DNA of 64,000 bases from Dolomedes plantarius (taxonomy: Eukaryota; Arthropoda; Arachnida; Araneae; Dolomedidae): contig OU015490.1 in the NCBI GenBank assembly GCA_907164885.2, positions 234,257,832 through 234,321,831 of the forward strand, written 5' to 3'. Positions 33,636 through 45,299 of this stretch are shown here, in pieces; the stretch's first letter is position 1; each line of letters begins with the position of its first letter. Position numbers and translations under genes: made by a program. The notes beneath the pieces are model-generated. The model ran no database searches. It saw only the letters and a program-made list of their open reading frames with translations, and was not told where the DNA came from.

Positions 33636-34844
33636 TGCACAGAAAATTTTCTTGTGAAAAGGAAGTACATAGTAAATTGACATTAAAAATAACACTTCTA
33701 TTTGTTGCTATTTGCGTGTGTGCATGTTCAACACACAATGCATTCAGTATTGATGGAACTAAGACATTTGCGGTTGTGGTAGTACTTAAAAAACGAACTC
33801 CGTTGTATGAATTCTATCTGCCTGATGAGAATTAAGTATCAACATCCATCAAATTTAAAAAGAACCTATGTTAGAGAACACCTTCTCTATCGCGTCAAAA
33901 TGTTCTACTTTCGTCTAGAACAGTGCATCCCGAAGTTATATTGTCATAGGATTTTTATGCACTATTTTCTAAAAATCGCGGTAATCATACCTATATTTAT
34001 GAACAACTTTGATCGACCTAATGTTATAAAAACATTAAAATAAACAAACATTGTTTTAGAGGATTTCATATTCAAATACATTAAAAGAAACACTAAAATA
34101 AATAGCAATTGTTAATTCATAGCAATAAAAAAGGTATTTAAATTCAATACAATAAGAAAGTAATTTATTTAATTTTTAATAATTTATAATAGCTTATAAT
34201 AACAAAGATATTGTATTCAATTTACAGAAATAAACAACGGTTTTTGCTATGAATTTTTGATTACGGTAAAATATTAAATTTAACGATGATTAAATCTAGA
34301 AAGTGGCTATTTATAAGACTCTATCATTCTTACACATTTAGCTTTTATATTGGATAACTGCTAATTATCTGGCTTAGCGTCTAATCTGTTTCAATATTTG
34401 GCTTTTACGTACATGTATATAGAAAATCCAGATCCAACTAAAGGTGTTGTCAGAAAGGGTGATAGGACGCATGTACGTTTTTTTTATAAACCTCGGATTT
34501 TTATCAAATATACCGCACAAGAAAAATGGAACTGAAACTTTCCAAACTAAGCTTTAAACACTTTTACCTACAGCAATTTCGAATAAATTTTCTTAATCCT
34601 CTCAGAAAACCCTGTCGGCTTCTTTTTATTTCCAAAATTTCGTACCATATAATATATTTTTCTTCAAATTTGGAAAACGCTAAAAGGGATTCTAATAATC
34701 TGCAGAGATAACTTTTAATATCATTGAAGATTTCACTCTTCTAAATGCAGATAGATGTTTGAAAGATGCGATAAAGAATTTAAAATGACCGAAAGTAATG
34801 TGTTTCATAGCCAGTTATTAATTTTATTAAAATACAATTCAACT
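33103..34844. other. Unannotated sequence
   Basis: A 29-bp TA run lies at 33604-33632. The 179-codon minus frame at 33199-33738 reads through that repeat and shows no domain. The phrase CACGTGAAGTGCA..GTGT also appears near 18505 and 33394, hinting at a shared old repeat. Confidence 0.35.
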
Positions 34845-34916
34845 CTCTCGTGGCCCCCCAAAAATTTTTACATAGAACCTAGAAGCGTTCTCCTGACCAT
34901 ACTTTGAAAAACACTG
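34845..34916 (-). mobile_element. hAT-like terminal fragment
   Basis: On the minus strand this begins CAGTGTTTTTCAAAGTATGG and soon reaches GGGGGGCCACGAGAG, the style of hAT 5' ends. A possible opposite end (CAGTGCATCCCGAAG) lies at 33921, but the 8-bp flanks do not match, so the boundaries are not secure. Confidence 0.35.
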
Positions 34917-36161
34917 CACTCTCTATGAATGTCTTTTATCACTTAATTTTGAGATATTCAAGTCTAAAATCCATCCGACAGCCATAATATATTCTATGTG
35001 CTTAAGGTTTCCTCTTCTTAATAAATAAAAAACATTGTAACAATGACTAGCATGACCCAGATAGAAAGTTTAATCAATTTGGTAGCATTACCGTTAGAGT
35101 GTTGATTGTCAAAATAAATGCATAATAAATAAAATACTCGACTGTTCAGAACAAAAGCCTTAAAGAGCATGTTTAAAACAGCGTGCTTCGATCAGTCTCT
35201 CAAAAATTGATCAAAAGTGAAGCCTTTCATTCACTTGTGAAGAGCCGAAGTTGCTCCCTTCACTAAATACTGAATCACAAGCTACATTATGGCAATTTTC
35301 CTGAAGAGACTAGTAGGTCAGATTAATTGCGTCGTCCCATTTGACCCCGCCATTATAAAAGAACAGAATAATCAACGGCCAATTTAAGCACCAAGACAAA
35401 TCAACCTAGATACTCGAAGAATCCAGCAACGCATTTATATATATGTATATATAAAAGGTTGATGACTCTTTTTTTTCTCTTCGTTTTCCATGTCATTTTC
35501 TTAATTTTATTCCTCGGAATATTATTCAGAGAATGAAAAGCAATTCATCTGTGACCCAGATAATGGCGTTATGCGGTTTCTAAAATCTATTATGCGAGAA
35601 CCTACACTGGGAATCGCACTTCCGCCATTATTGTGCACGAATAGTGCTCAGGAGGACTCTCTTGGGTATCACTACTACTTGCACTTTTTAAATGCAGCTT
35701 GGCTGTGTATAATGGCTTTTAAGAAACGGATTAGGTACGCCTCCAAGTCGGGTGTTGGCAGAAAAATAAACTGTTTTGATAAGGACTTCTGTTATTTATT
35801 GCAAGCTTTCTCTGGTAGCGATAAAAGCTGTCCTTCTGCACGTGTCCGAACAAAAGCAAGAAACAGGTGTTACTAGCGTTCAGCATTTTTTTGATTGACC
35901 TTCTTCTAAAACTGTGTATTGATATCGATATCAGACTGTGCTATCAGTGTTGCAGTGCATAATTGCGAAGATAAATGTTGACATATTTTTCTTTGTGTTT
36001 CCAGCTTTCAATTACTCTTTTTTTTTCTACTTGTGGTTTCAGTAAGAAAAAGGGATCGGTTCAATATGGCTGGAAAGTTTTAAAAGGCATAAAAAGTCGG
36101 CAAAGCCCAAACATGCTGAAGAAGTAGGTTATTTAATAACATTCGGGTCAGGCGGGTTAAA
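34917..36161. other. Unannotated sequence with one open frame
   Basis: The frame at 35571-35876 (plus, 101 codons) lies in mixed-composition DNA. It encodes no motif I recognise, and a cysteine-poor basic product gives no clue. It may be chance or a conserved non-coding stretch. Confidence 0.25.
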
Positions 36162-36564
36162 ATTAGTAAACGCAATATTTGCTATTTTATTTGCTTACAA
36201 ACTTGGTGGAAGTCAATCTGGTAATTTCTGGTAATTTCTGGTAATTTCTGGTATCAATTCTGGTAAGGTCAGTTTAATTACACATTTTAAATCACAGATA
36301 GGGGGCCAGCGGGAAACGCGAGGAACCGCTTTTTTCGTCAAAAGTTTCTGGTGGGCAATTCTGTGAATACAAATCTGTAACTCAGTTATTAACTCAGTTT
36401 TTTAAGGCGTTTCCCGCTGGCCCCCTATCTGTGATTTAAAATGTGTAATTAAACTGACCTTACCAGAATTGATACCAGAAATTACCAGAAATTACCAGAA
36501 ATTACCAGATTGACTTCCACCAAGTTTGTAAGCAAATAAAATAGCAAATATTGCGTTTACTAAT
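36162..36564. repeat. Perfect 158-bp inverted repeat with 87-bp loop
   Basis: Arms 36162-36319 and 36407-36564 are exact reverse complements as far as I can read. The left arm contains four TCTGGTA words spaced by about 10 bp, and AGGGGGCCAGCGGGAAACGC at its inner end; the right arm mirrors all of it. The loop has no homology to the arms. Transcription would give a long double-stranded hairpin RNA. Alternatives are a foldback element, a recent inverted duplication or an assembly artefact. Confidence 0.9.
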
Positions 36565-36584
36565 GACTTGCGTTTACTACTTTT

Positions 36585-36730
36585 TACATTGAAATTTACA
36601 CTGAAATTTGCATTGAAAGTTTTATAAAGATCAACAACAATTAAAATTTTCTTATCAGTTTAAACTTCAGTAACCTGTTTCATTTATATATGAGGATAAT
36701 TGGTTCCCCTATACCCCTATAACTTTAAGA
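36585..36730 (+). repeat. Direct repeat, copy 1
   Basis: TTACATTGAAATTTACACTG through TGGTTCCCCTATACCCC is repeated almost exactly at 37527-37672, about 942 bp downstream in the same orientation. Confidence 0.85.
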
Positions 36731-36998
36731 ATTATAATTATTTGATGGGTATTGAAGGAAAAATACGAAGTAGCATTCTTAAAGAAGACCAAGATTGGTC
36801 CCTTTTTATCTTGCTTAATGATGAAGATACAGATATAATAAAAAAATAAAGTTATTCAGTAGAAATCTGCAACAAATTGACATTTAACAACAGGGATATT
36901 TTGTTTTTCATTCATAAACTTTGAATATTCATAAGTATGATTTTCCATTCATAATGTGGCAGAAAGGGGATTCTTAAAAATATACCGCCAGAAAATAT

Positions 36999-37221
36999 GT
37001 ATGGTGCCGGTATAAAGGGCGTCAGTCAAAAACAATAATTTAAATATACCAAGTAATTGGCTTTTATATACCAATTGCAGAAATATAATATTGACTTGAG
37101 TCTTTTGTACAAAGAAATTAATAAGCCTTTTACATAATTCAAAAGATTTTTTTTTATCAATACTAACAAATATCTAAAAATCACATTTTTTGACTTAAGT
37201 CCTTTATACCGGGCACCATAG
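36999..37221. mobile_element. MITE, GGTGCCCGGTATAAAGGGC family, copy 2
   Basis: Ends GTATGGTGCCGGTATAAAGG and CCTTTATACCGGGCACCATA, with the same interior as 5534-5775 (AATATACCAAGT, TACCAAT.GCAGAAATATAAT, TTTATCAATACTAACAAATA). Slightly shorter, with small deletions. Confidence 0.8.
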
Positions 37222-37526
37222 ATATATTGCTATGATGAATCCACTGTGAAAGTTTTCATTAATGCATAATATCCCAAAGTTTTATATAAAAAAGCGGTTT
37301 TGAATCTTGCGATTAGGAGAATTTTGCTAATATTCTGCAGTTTTGAAAAATATTTACAACACGGAGAAAAATATGCCTAACATTACATTGTAAGTTTTAT
37401 AGAGATCAACAACGATTAAAATTATCTTTTAAATTCAAATTTCAGTCACGTAGATCAAAATATAGGCCCAACAGCTAGGTCTCTAGCAAGTTCCATACCA
37501 AACAAGGCGTAGTTAAACATTACGCC

Positions 37527-37672
37527 TTACATTGAAATTTACACTGAATTTTGCATTGAAAGTTTTATAAAGATCAACTACAATTAAAATTTTCTTATCA
37601 GTTTAAACTTCAGTAACCTGTTTCATTTATATATGAGGATAATTGGTTCCCCTATACCCTATAACTGAAATT
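37527..37672 (+). repeat. Direct repeat, copy 2
   Basis: Partner of 36585-36730, near-identical, same orientation. Confidence 0.85.
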
Positions 37673-37842
37673 GAAAATTTTTCTTAAACAAATTAAACCA
37701 TTTTCTAAGTCTTTACAAAACTAATTTTTTTAAGGGCTATGAAACTACTTATTTTTCTGAGGTAATCTAAATACATTTCTGTTTATTTATCTAAGTTGTA
37801 CGGTACTAAGCAGTTCGGTTTGTGGTGCGCTAGAACTACAGA

Positions 37843-37908
37843 AAGCACATACGACTCACAATTGAAAAACAGTTAAGCACATACGACTCATAATTGAAAA
37901 ACGATTTT
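37843..37908 (+). repeat. 32-bp tandem duplication
   Basis: AGCACATACGACTCA followed by AATTGAAAAAC occurs twice in direct succession with one or two differences. Confidence 0.85.
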
Positions 37909-38021
37909 GAGTCGTTAGTCAGTTGAATGAGATAAGTTCCTGATTTCTCTCATTTTCCGGCACTCGTTAGTGTATGGAGTGAATTTAGTGTGATACTTCA
38001 GAAGAATACCACAGGTGTAGC

Positions 38022-38182
38022 CATTGACGTAACTAGCCATTCCTGTGCCAAGAATTTGCATTTGAGCACATTAATTAATTATGTTTGGGAGATTAATAAA
38101 ACAAATACAGCATTTTGCCCTCCCCCCTTCCAAGTGGGTCCTTAGCGGGTGCCCCTGTTGCCCCTTCCTAGTTACGGCAATG
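38022..38182. mobile_element. hAT-type MITE with perfect 8-bp target duplication
   Basis: Ends CATTGACGTAACTAG and CTAGTTACGGCAATG are inverted repeats. Both flanks are GGTGTAGC (38014-38021 and 38183-38190), the 8-bp duplication expected of hAT transposases. The interior (GAATTTGCATTTGAGCACAT, C run, CCAAGTGGGTCC) is shared with 31042-31241 and 31321-31492. Confidence 0.85.
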
Positions 38183-38322
38183 GGTGTAGCTGCAGAGTTT
38201 TATTTCAACCCAAAGGTTTTGAAAATGGCTAAAGACTTTTTGGGGTAACGGTTTTAATTGAGCCTTGTTTGGTGGTAATGATTTTGCTAGAAACCTAGCT
38301 GTTGGGCCTATATTTTAATCTA

Positions 38323-38799
38323 CGAGAAAGTTATTTAAGAAAGAGAAGAGAAAAGATTGTTTTACCGATTGCGAATTGGCACATAAATCTTTTAAAGTAA
38401 TCTTACATCAAAGCGCAATGTTTTGATCTAGTGATTAAAATCTGAAATTAATTCAGGTGTCGTTTAATAACTGCAAAAGCACTTAAGTTTATTTGGATGT
38501 TTGCGCAATTTTAAAGGCCACTGCAAGGCTGCCATGAAAAACAAATTTGCAGCAGATCAAGAAGTGGTATTGATCAGCGTCAGCGTAGCACAAGAAGATA
38601 AGTAAAACCACAAAACTAGCTGATACAGATCATATCCTTGGAAAGAAAATTGAGACGCTAAAAACAAATTCTTTCACTAGATTCAAAACCACGAGACTGT
38701 GGTTGAATATCTTGCTTGCAACAACAGGTATTCTGCCCTATTCCTTGCTTGCAACAACTAGTATTATGCAATACCAGTCTTATTTATTGCGTCACACAT
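38323..38799. other. Unannotated sequence
   Basis: AT-rich; the phrase TTGCTTGCAACAAC is repeated at about 38712 and 38743. Nothing else recognised. Confidence 0.4.
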
Positions 38800-38807
38800 C
38801 TTTAGAC

Positions 38808-39140
38808 CAAGCCTGCACAACATACGGCTTGTGGGCCACATGCAGCCCGCCAGCACTCACCACTTAAGAGTATGGCCCGCGAAGCTTTTCGTAAAGACGC
38901 ATAATATTACAAATATGAAAAATACGGGATATCATTTTTAGATTTATAATATTGCAAAAGGAATATATAATCAATGAATATTAATACATATATATATATT
39001 ATTCTTAAAATCGTCAGTAATTTATATTTTGTTAGATAAATATACTTTTCTCTTTCCTATCTATCTTATTGTAATGCAGTTCGTATCAGCTTTCCATAAA
39101 GTGATATGGCCCTCAACACGCTTCGAGTTGTACAAGCCTG
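38808..39140. mobile_element. hAT-type MITE with perfect 8-bp target duplication
   Basis: Left end CAAGCCTGCACAACATACGG, right end complementary to CAGGCTTGTACAACTCGAAG, flanked on both sides by CTTTAGAC (38800-38807 and 39141-39148). GGGCCACATGCAGCCCGCC near the left end and TATGGCCCTCAACACGC near the right are typical of hAT-derived elements. 333 bp, non-coding. Confidence 0.9.
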
Positions 39141-39148
39141 CTTTAGAC

Positions 39149-39629
39149 AATACCAGTAATAGTGTCTTTGATTAGAGAGGCATTTCCAAAATGAAACTGA
39201 TGAAAAGTTTATTGAACTCAGATTCAACAAGAACGATAGAAAGTTTGGAAATATGCCCATTTTATTCGAAATTTGCAGAAGTTTAAATTTACACAAAGTT
39301 CTAAAAACATTGCTAAGGAAGCGAAGGAATGTAAAATAATTTTTCCATGATAAGAGGTGAAATTGATAGAACTTATTGTAAGTATTTAATGACTGCTGAC
39401 CTGTTCGCAACACTGCCGTTAACTCCCTTACAATTATCTTTAAAAAAAATAATAATTCATTGAAACAAGCGGTTTTGGAACTATTTACTCTTCAAATGAA
39501 AAAATATTTTTATTCATTTAATTGTATGCTTATACGTACATGTCCAATTTTTTTATTAAGATATGTTGAGATCCATTTGTCCATTAACTACCCTGCAGCT
39601 TTTAAAAGCACATTTCGAATTATTTTTTC
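39149..39629. other. Unannotated sequence
   Basis: No supported feature. The minus frame spanning 39066-39413 overlaps the MITE and is probably chance. Confidence 0.4.
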
Positions 39630-39657
39630 TTATATATATATATATATATTATATACA

Positions 39658-39886
39658 CAGTAACCACCGCTTATAGTGACCAGTGGTTATAAGAATCAAC
39701 CGTTTATAAGAATCAATATCGCGAAAAAAAAATGTATTATTTCCATGTTAAAATTTTCGCTTTAAAGAATCAATCCACCGGTTTTAAGAATCATTTTGCA
39801 CTTTTCGCTTTCCTTTTTTTAAGAATCAACCGCTTATAAGAATCAAAAACAGTAATAACAAACGTGATTCTTATAAGCGAAAATCA

Positions 39887-39889
<3 letters not shown>
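39658..39889. mobile_element. MITE derived from the 12836-13794 element
   Basis: Ends CAGTAACCACCGCTTATAGT and ATAAGCGAAAATCACTG. The first ~150 bp and last ~70 bp match the two ends of the 959-bp element; the middle ~730 bp is missing. The right flank is TA leading into (TA)n; a (TA)n run also lies just to the left (39630-39655). Confidence 0.85.
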
Positions 39890-40546
<657 letters not shown>

Positions 40547-43379
40547 ATATATATATATATATATATAATATGATTTAAATAATATTTCTGTAATAAATTT
40601 AAGATAAGCATCTTTAAAGTTTATGAGGTATAAACTTCAGGCCCCTTAAGAAACATGTCTAATTAGGCCCACAGTTCTAAATGCCTGGTCTGTATAACAG
40701 AGTTTTTAAGTGAAAAGATCGGAGTTTGTTAAATAAAGTTTCATTGACATATATATTGGCGTAATAGCGAATTTTAACCCAGCTTATGAAGAACAAAGCA
40801 AATTTTAACACAATCTTAGACCGTTTCATATTCTAAGTATTAGAAAAGTTAACATTTTCTTAACTTGGCATATATATGTTATGCGATACCTGCAATTAGT
40901 ATTCCTAAACCAGTTTAAAATTATTTTAAGATTTTTAACAAAATACTTTTTATGTAATTACGTGGGAAGCTCTATTATCAGAATTTTGAAATTTTCGAGA
41001 AAATTCACGTATGCGTGTATAAAAAAATTCAATATCAAACTACATAATTTCTTATATCATTCTTTAATTATCTATCTTACTTTCAAAAACTTAGGGTTTA
41101 AAATCCATAAATTTTAATGATTTTTTTCCTTTTTTTAATAAACTTGTTTCCATTACATAAAGACGAAAATGAGTTGTCATATTTTCTCAGTCCTGCTTGG
41201 TTGCCATTATATTGCCTTATATATGTATTTAAAATAATTATTCAAGTTTATTTTATCTCTGCTTTCGGCAGCAATTTGTCATAACCACAAAACTAAATTT
41301 GAAACCAAAATGCGGTTATAATTATATCCACAACCATTAACATCAATTATACAAACGTTTTTGTCACTGGTTATCGAAACACGTTAGGAAAGAACTCATA
41401 AGCAAATACTATTGCGTTCAAGGCTGTATTTATCCTGTTAACTTCATGTTTTCTTATACATGTTATCTTCATTTTTGACATAAATTAAAAGTGTTTTAGA
41501 AAATATATAATGGTGATATATGGTGTAAAGTTGTGATGGTAACTTGTAACAGAAAAGTAACAAAGTCTTTATTGTCGCCAAGAATTTCAAACAGCGTAAA
41601 TTTTAAACGTGACTTGACTTTAATGCTGTTGAGTCCTTATTGTTTAGCAATATAACTTAGTTACAAAGAAATTTTAAATGGATAAATTTTTTAATGTTTC
41701 TAATGAAATAAAAGAGGCTTCGCAAAAGTGAAGCAATATTTGGGGAATAATGTATGAAAAGTTCAACAAAATTAATTTCGCATAAGAGGAAATGAGATTT
41801 TAACAAACAAAAATTGCTAAAATTACAAACATTAAACAAAAAAATGAATTTTATGAACTCTATGCATGCAAGTATGTATATCAGTGTGTGCGTGCGTACG
41901 TGTATATTGTAAAAATGTCTAGAAAAAGTAAGTAATTTCAAAATAAATAGCATAAAAAAAATCCTACAGTAGTAAAGGAAATTTACATAGTTTCAACAAT
42001 AAGTTTTTAAGTTATGTTTGTTTCCAATATTTGTATACATTCAAAATTAAAAAGTAGTATTTCTCGTACAATGTTTCTTGCAAAAAGTATTTAATTCATA
42101 AAAAGAGAACTTTTTACTTAGAAAATATTAAAATAAATTCTCCCCACTTATACAAAAGTTTCTGGGATAAGAAACTAAAGCATAAAATTTTTAAATTCCC
42201 CAAAACAGTTAGAAAAAAATTAATTTTTTATTTTTAATTATTTTTTAGGTTTGGTAATTATTTTATTATTATTTTCAGTTTTAAATTTACATTAACATAA
42301 ACTGCAAATGGTCACCAATATTTATTGATAAAAATTTCCGAACATTTCTTCCTCTTTCTTGGTATCTTAAGATCTCCAAACTTAATTAGCTTATTCAGAA
42401 TCAAATTCAAGTAAAATATACATGCAGGGGTAAATAAAATAAAAAAATCAAATGCAATCGTTCAATTTTTGAACATTGAAAATCTGATCTGTTCTTTAAA
42501 AACAAAGAGATTTATGTATATTAGCTTATGATAGCAACAATGCGAGGGAGCAGCGTAAAAAACAATTTGAGCATAAATTCCAAATGTTTAACACCATACA
42601 GCCTTTATGTAAACCAACAGAAAGATTTGAGATCATGTCATGTTACCTGTTTTTTCAGATATGATCTTCTTGTCTGGCAATGCGAAGTTATAAGTCTGGT
42701 TGTTTAGCTCTTCCTTTAAACAAGATTAATTACTCAGTATAGGATGTCTTAAAATAGGTTTCTGCCTACGATGAAGCAATTCTTATTACGTGACAAAATG
42801 ATGTTAAAAAAAAATGTGCATCTAGAGCATATAACCTGCCACTACAGGTTGCCACAATTAATCATTTTTCATCAGTGTTGACCATTCGATCCATGGGTGG
42901 GCTGAGTTCTTAGAAATATCGGTGAAGTCTCAATTACCTCTAAATGATTAATCATGTATTTTAATAATTACGCGTTAGAGGCACTTTTGATCCATTTGAT
43001 TTTAACCTGCGTGTAACCGCTTCCAACTTGTGAAGCTGAAATATTACACACTTGTTTTCAACATTTAACAACCAAAATCTAAAGATGTACATTGAAATAA
43101 TGGTGGAAATAACACGTTGAAATCTGTAGTGGACAAATCTGTAGATGCTGCAGATTGAAAGAATAGATGGAACGAGTAACCGTCGGACAGAAAAATCTGC
43201 ACGAAATAGAGGAGGCTTTGTTAAATTTAACAGATGTTTATTATTTAATGATTAATGTTAAGTGTTTTTGTTTAAATTGAAATAAACATTGTGCAGTTGG
43301 AGAGATACACTAAATATAGAGATAATATTGCTTGCACAAAATTAAAATTTTTCTGAATTTTAAGTTTAGTTTAACTTTT
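40547..43379. other. AT-rich unannotated sequence
   Basis: About 2.8 kb with only short frames lacking domains. ATTAATCAT, GATTAATCATG and TAATAATTACG near 42856-42972 are homeodomain-like words. No transposon ends seen. Confidence 0.35.
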
Positions 43380-43380
43380 T

Positions 43381-43528
43381 GAAACAACGCTCTATTGGTC
43401 ATTGATTTCATTTGGTAAGCAAGGCTTGGTCTCCGAAATCGGTTTTTAACTTTTTAAAACAACGCTCTATTGGTCATTGATTTCATTTGGTAATCAAGGC
43501 TTGGTCTTCGAAATAGGTTTTTAACCGT
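43381..43528 (+). repeat. 75-bp tandem duplication
   Basis: CAACGCTCTATTGGTCATTG occurs at 43385 and 43460. The two units differ at a few positions (GTAAGCAAGG / GTAATCAAGG, CTCCGAAATC / CTTCGAAATA). Confidence 0.9.
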
Positions 43529-43559
43529 AATATTGAATATAATGTCTTTGCATCGTCAA

Positions 43560-43697
43560 ATATCGCACCTCTGCTACAGGAGTGTTACATCTGAAAATAG
43601 CCATATTTTCAGGAAGAGCCATTTCATTTCTCCTTTAGCTCTTCCTGAAAATATGGCTATTTTGAGATGTAACACTCTTCTAGCAGAGGTACGATAT
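43560..43697. repeat. Hairpin with 59-bp stem
   Basis: Arms 43560-43618 and 43639-43697 pair with about four mismatches; the loop is about 20 nt. The stem contains GAAAATAGCCATATTTTCAG. Length and near-perfect pairing suit a small-RNA precursor or a short foldback MITE; no target duplication is obvious. Confidence 0.85.
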
Positions 43698-44264
43698 ATA
43701 AACGCGTTCGGATAAACATTGAGAGCTTCAGTGTAGTCGGAAATATTCAATTTATTCTCGTCTCAATTTATCTCTCTTCTTTTCCATAGTTGTCAATCTC
43801 TTCAAGTTCGTTTTTTTTTTTTAACTTTGTTAAATTCTTCCCACATTTCCCCATCCGTCATCACATTATCGTGTCTACACGTGTATACTCTACATCGCTA
43901 GATCCGTGAACCTGGCCTTAAAAACGTTAGACTGCAGCTTAAACAATTCACAAAATTCAAAAGTTGAATTATACATGGCTATGACAAAAGTGACTGATCG
44001 GCGTTTTGTCCATAGCTGTTATAATCACATCACAGTTAGTTTTGGGGGGTTTACGATGCGGCAGTCTTTTTATTTTTCCTTCTCTTTTTTTCGATAGGGG
44101 AGGAACTAAAAATTCTTCAATAACTTGCAAGTTCAAATATTTTGCTTGCAGGGGTTCTTTTGTAATATCGTAATCTAAGCAAACAGGATCCGCGTCCTTA
44201 TCTGAGGGGGCCCGTAGAACAGGGGTTTGAACGCACATTGCTACGTACGGGTTTCGGCGAAAAA

Positions 44265-44305
<41 letters not shown>

Positions 44306-44887
44306 AGATGAGGTATTCATTAGGAGAGGTTTTTCTACACATTATAATGCATTTGAATATAAACTTAAATCAATTTATAGGGAGCAAAGGAGCAGCTCTA
44401 AAGAAGAACCAGAATATTATTGCCTTATGCAATCTTTTTTACAGAGAATAAATCCAATTATTTTTAATCTACTCTGTTTGCACTCACCTCTAAAAGAAAA
44501 CTCGATTTTTTATAATTTCTAAAAAAAATAATGTGTTTAATTGGAAATACATTTTTGAGGGTTTTTCACATAGCTTTCTAAATTTTAAAAATTGATCATT
44601 AGTAGAAATATCTAAAAGGACACAAATGCGTTTGCTATTAATTGAAAAACATGCAAGTGCTAAAGACGATTAGGGAAGTATATAGCATTATATTTTCAAT
44701 AAAAATGAGAAAAGCTGCACAATTTATAAAAATATTTTAAGTATTTTTAAGTCGTAATTCGTTGTCAAAATTTTTAGAACACGAATATTTCACAAAGGTT
44801 CTAGTTGAAAGATGTTTTATTCCCCTAACTTACGAAATGAAAATATCTCACAATTAAGATATGACTTAGAGATACATTATATTTCAG
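43698..44887. other. Unannotated sequence
   Basis: Contains a 32-bp TA run (44269-44300) and the weak coding candidate at 43969-44238. Nothing else recognised. Confidence 0.4.
43969..44238 (-). CDS. Small unrecognised open frame, possible repeat relic
   Basis: An 89-codon minus-strand frame starts with ATG at 44236-44238. The middle reads DPVCLDYDITKEPLQAKYLN and LQVIEEFLVPPLSKKREGK, which looks protein-like with a basic C-terminal part (KIKRLPHRKPPK). I do not recognise the family. No promoter, poly(A) site or splice context supports it, and a transposon fragment is as likely as a gene. Confidence 0.2.
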   Translation of the reverse strand: MCVQTPVLRAPSDKDADPVCLDYDITKEPLQAKYLNLQVIEEFLVPPLSKKREGKIKRLPHRKPPKTNCDVIITAMDKTPISHFCHSHV

Positions 44888-45148
44888 AGAGATAGCGCTC
44901 ACTCCTCTCAGCAACGTCATATCTAGAAAAAACTTGATTTTTCAGGAGAGCGATTTTAAACTTTAAAAGTAGATTCAAATGTATAAAAAATAAATATTAA
45001 TTCTGCTCTCTGGCGGCTAAATATTGAGCGTTGTGATATGACGATCTTGCATGGATATACTACTCTTTCAGGGCATTATGAAAACAGGACTAACTAAAAA
45101 TCGCTGATTTTTTAGATATGACGTTGTTGAACGGATTGAGTGATATGT
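44888..45148. mobile_element. MITE with ~60-bp inverted ends (CAACGTCATATCTA)
   Basis: The left end (GAGATAGCGCTCACTCC, then CAACGTCATATCTAGAAAAA) pairs with the complement of the right end (TTTTTTAGATATGACGTTG, then GGATTGAGTGATAT) with scattered mismatches. Non-coding; superfamily and target duplication unclear. Confidence 0.6.
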
Positions 45149-45299
45149 TAAATAAGTTACACTGGTGTATATATAAGTAAGAAAGATTTTGTCTTTATTT
45201 CCACTGGCAGGCGGAGCGCAAAATGCACAATACAAAGATTAATGACAAAAGTACACATAACAATGCATAAAAGAGATGAAGAAAAGGGACAGAAAAGAA

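Larger units (their letters stand above)
37451..38322. repeat. Inverted repeat flanking about 750 bp
   Basis: 37451-37509 (AAAATATAGGCCCAACAGCT and onward) is complementary to 38262-38322. Between the arms lie the direct repeat at 37527-37672, a small duplication at 37843-37908 and a hAT MITE. The arms may be the ends of an old, otherwise unrecognised element. Confidence 0.6.

Noticed and set aside
33199..33738. 179-codon minus frame
   Set aside because: It runs through a (TA)n tract and shows no domain or exon boundary.
33921..34916. A complete ~1-kb hAT element from CAGTGCATCCC to the complement of CAGTGTTTTTCAAAG
   Set aside because: The 8-bp flanks (GTCTAGAA and CACTCTCT) do not match and no transposase was seen, so only the right terminus was kept, at low confidence.
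35571..35876. 101-codon open frame as a gene
   Set aside because: No recognisable domain, promoter or splice context; mixed composition alone is not enough.
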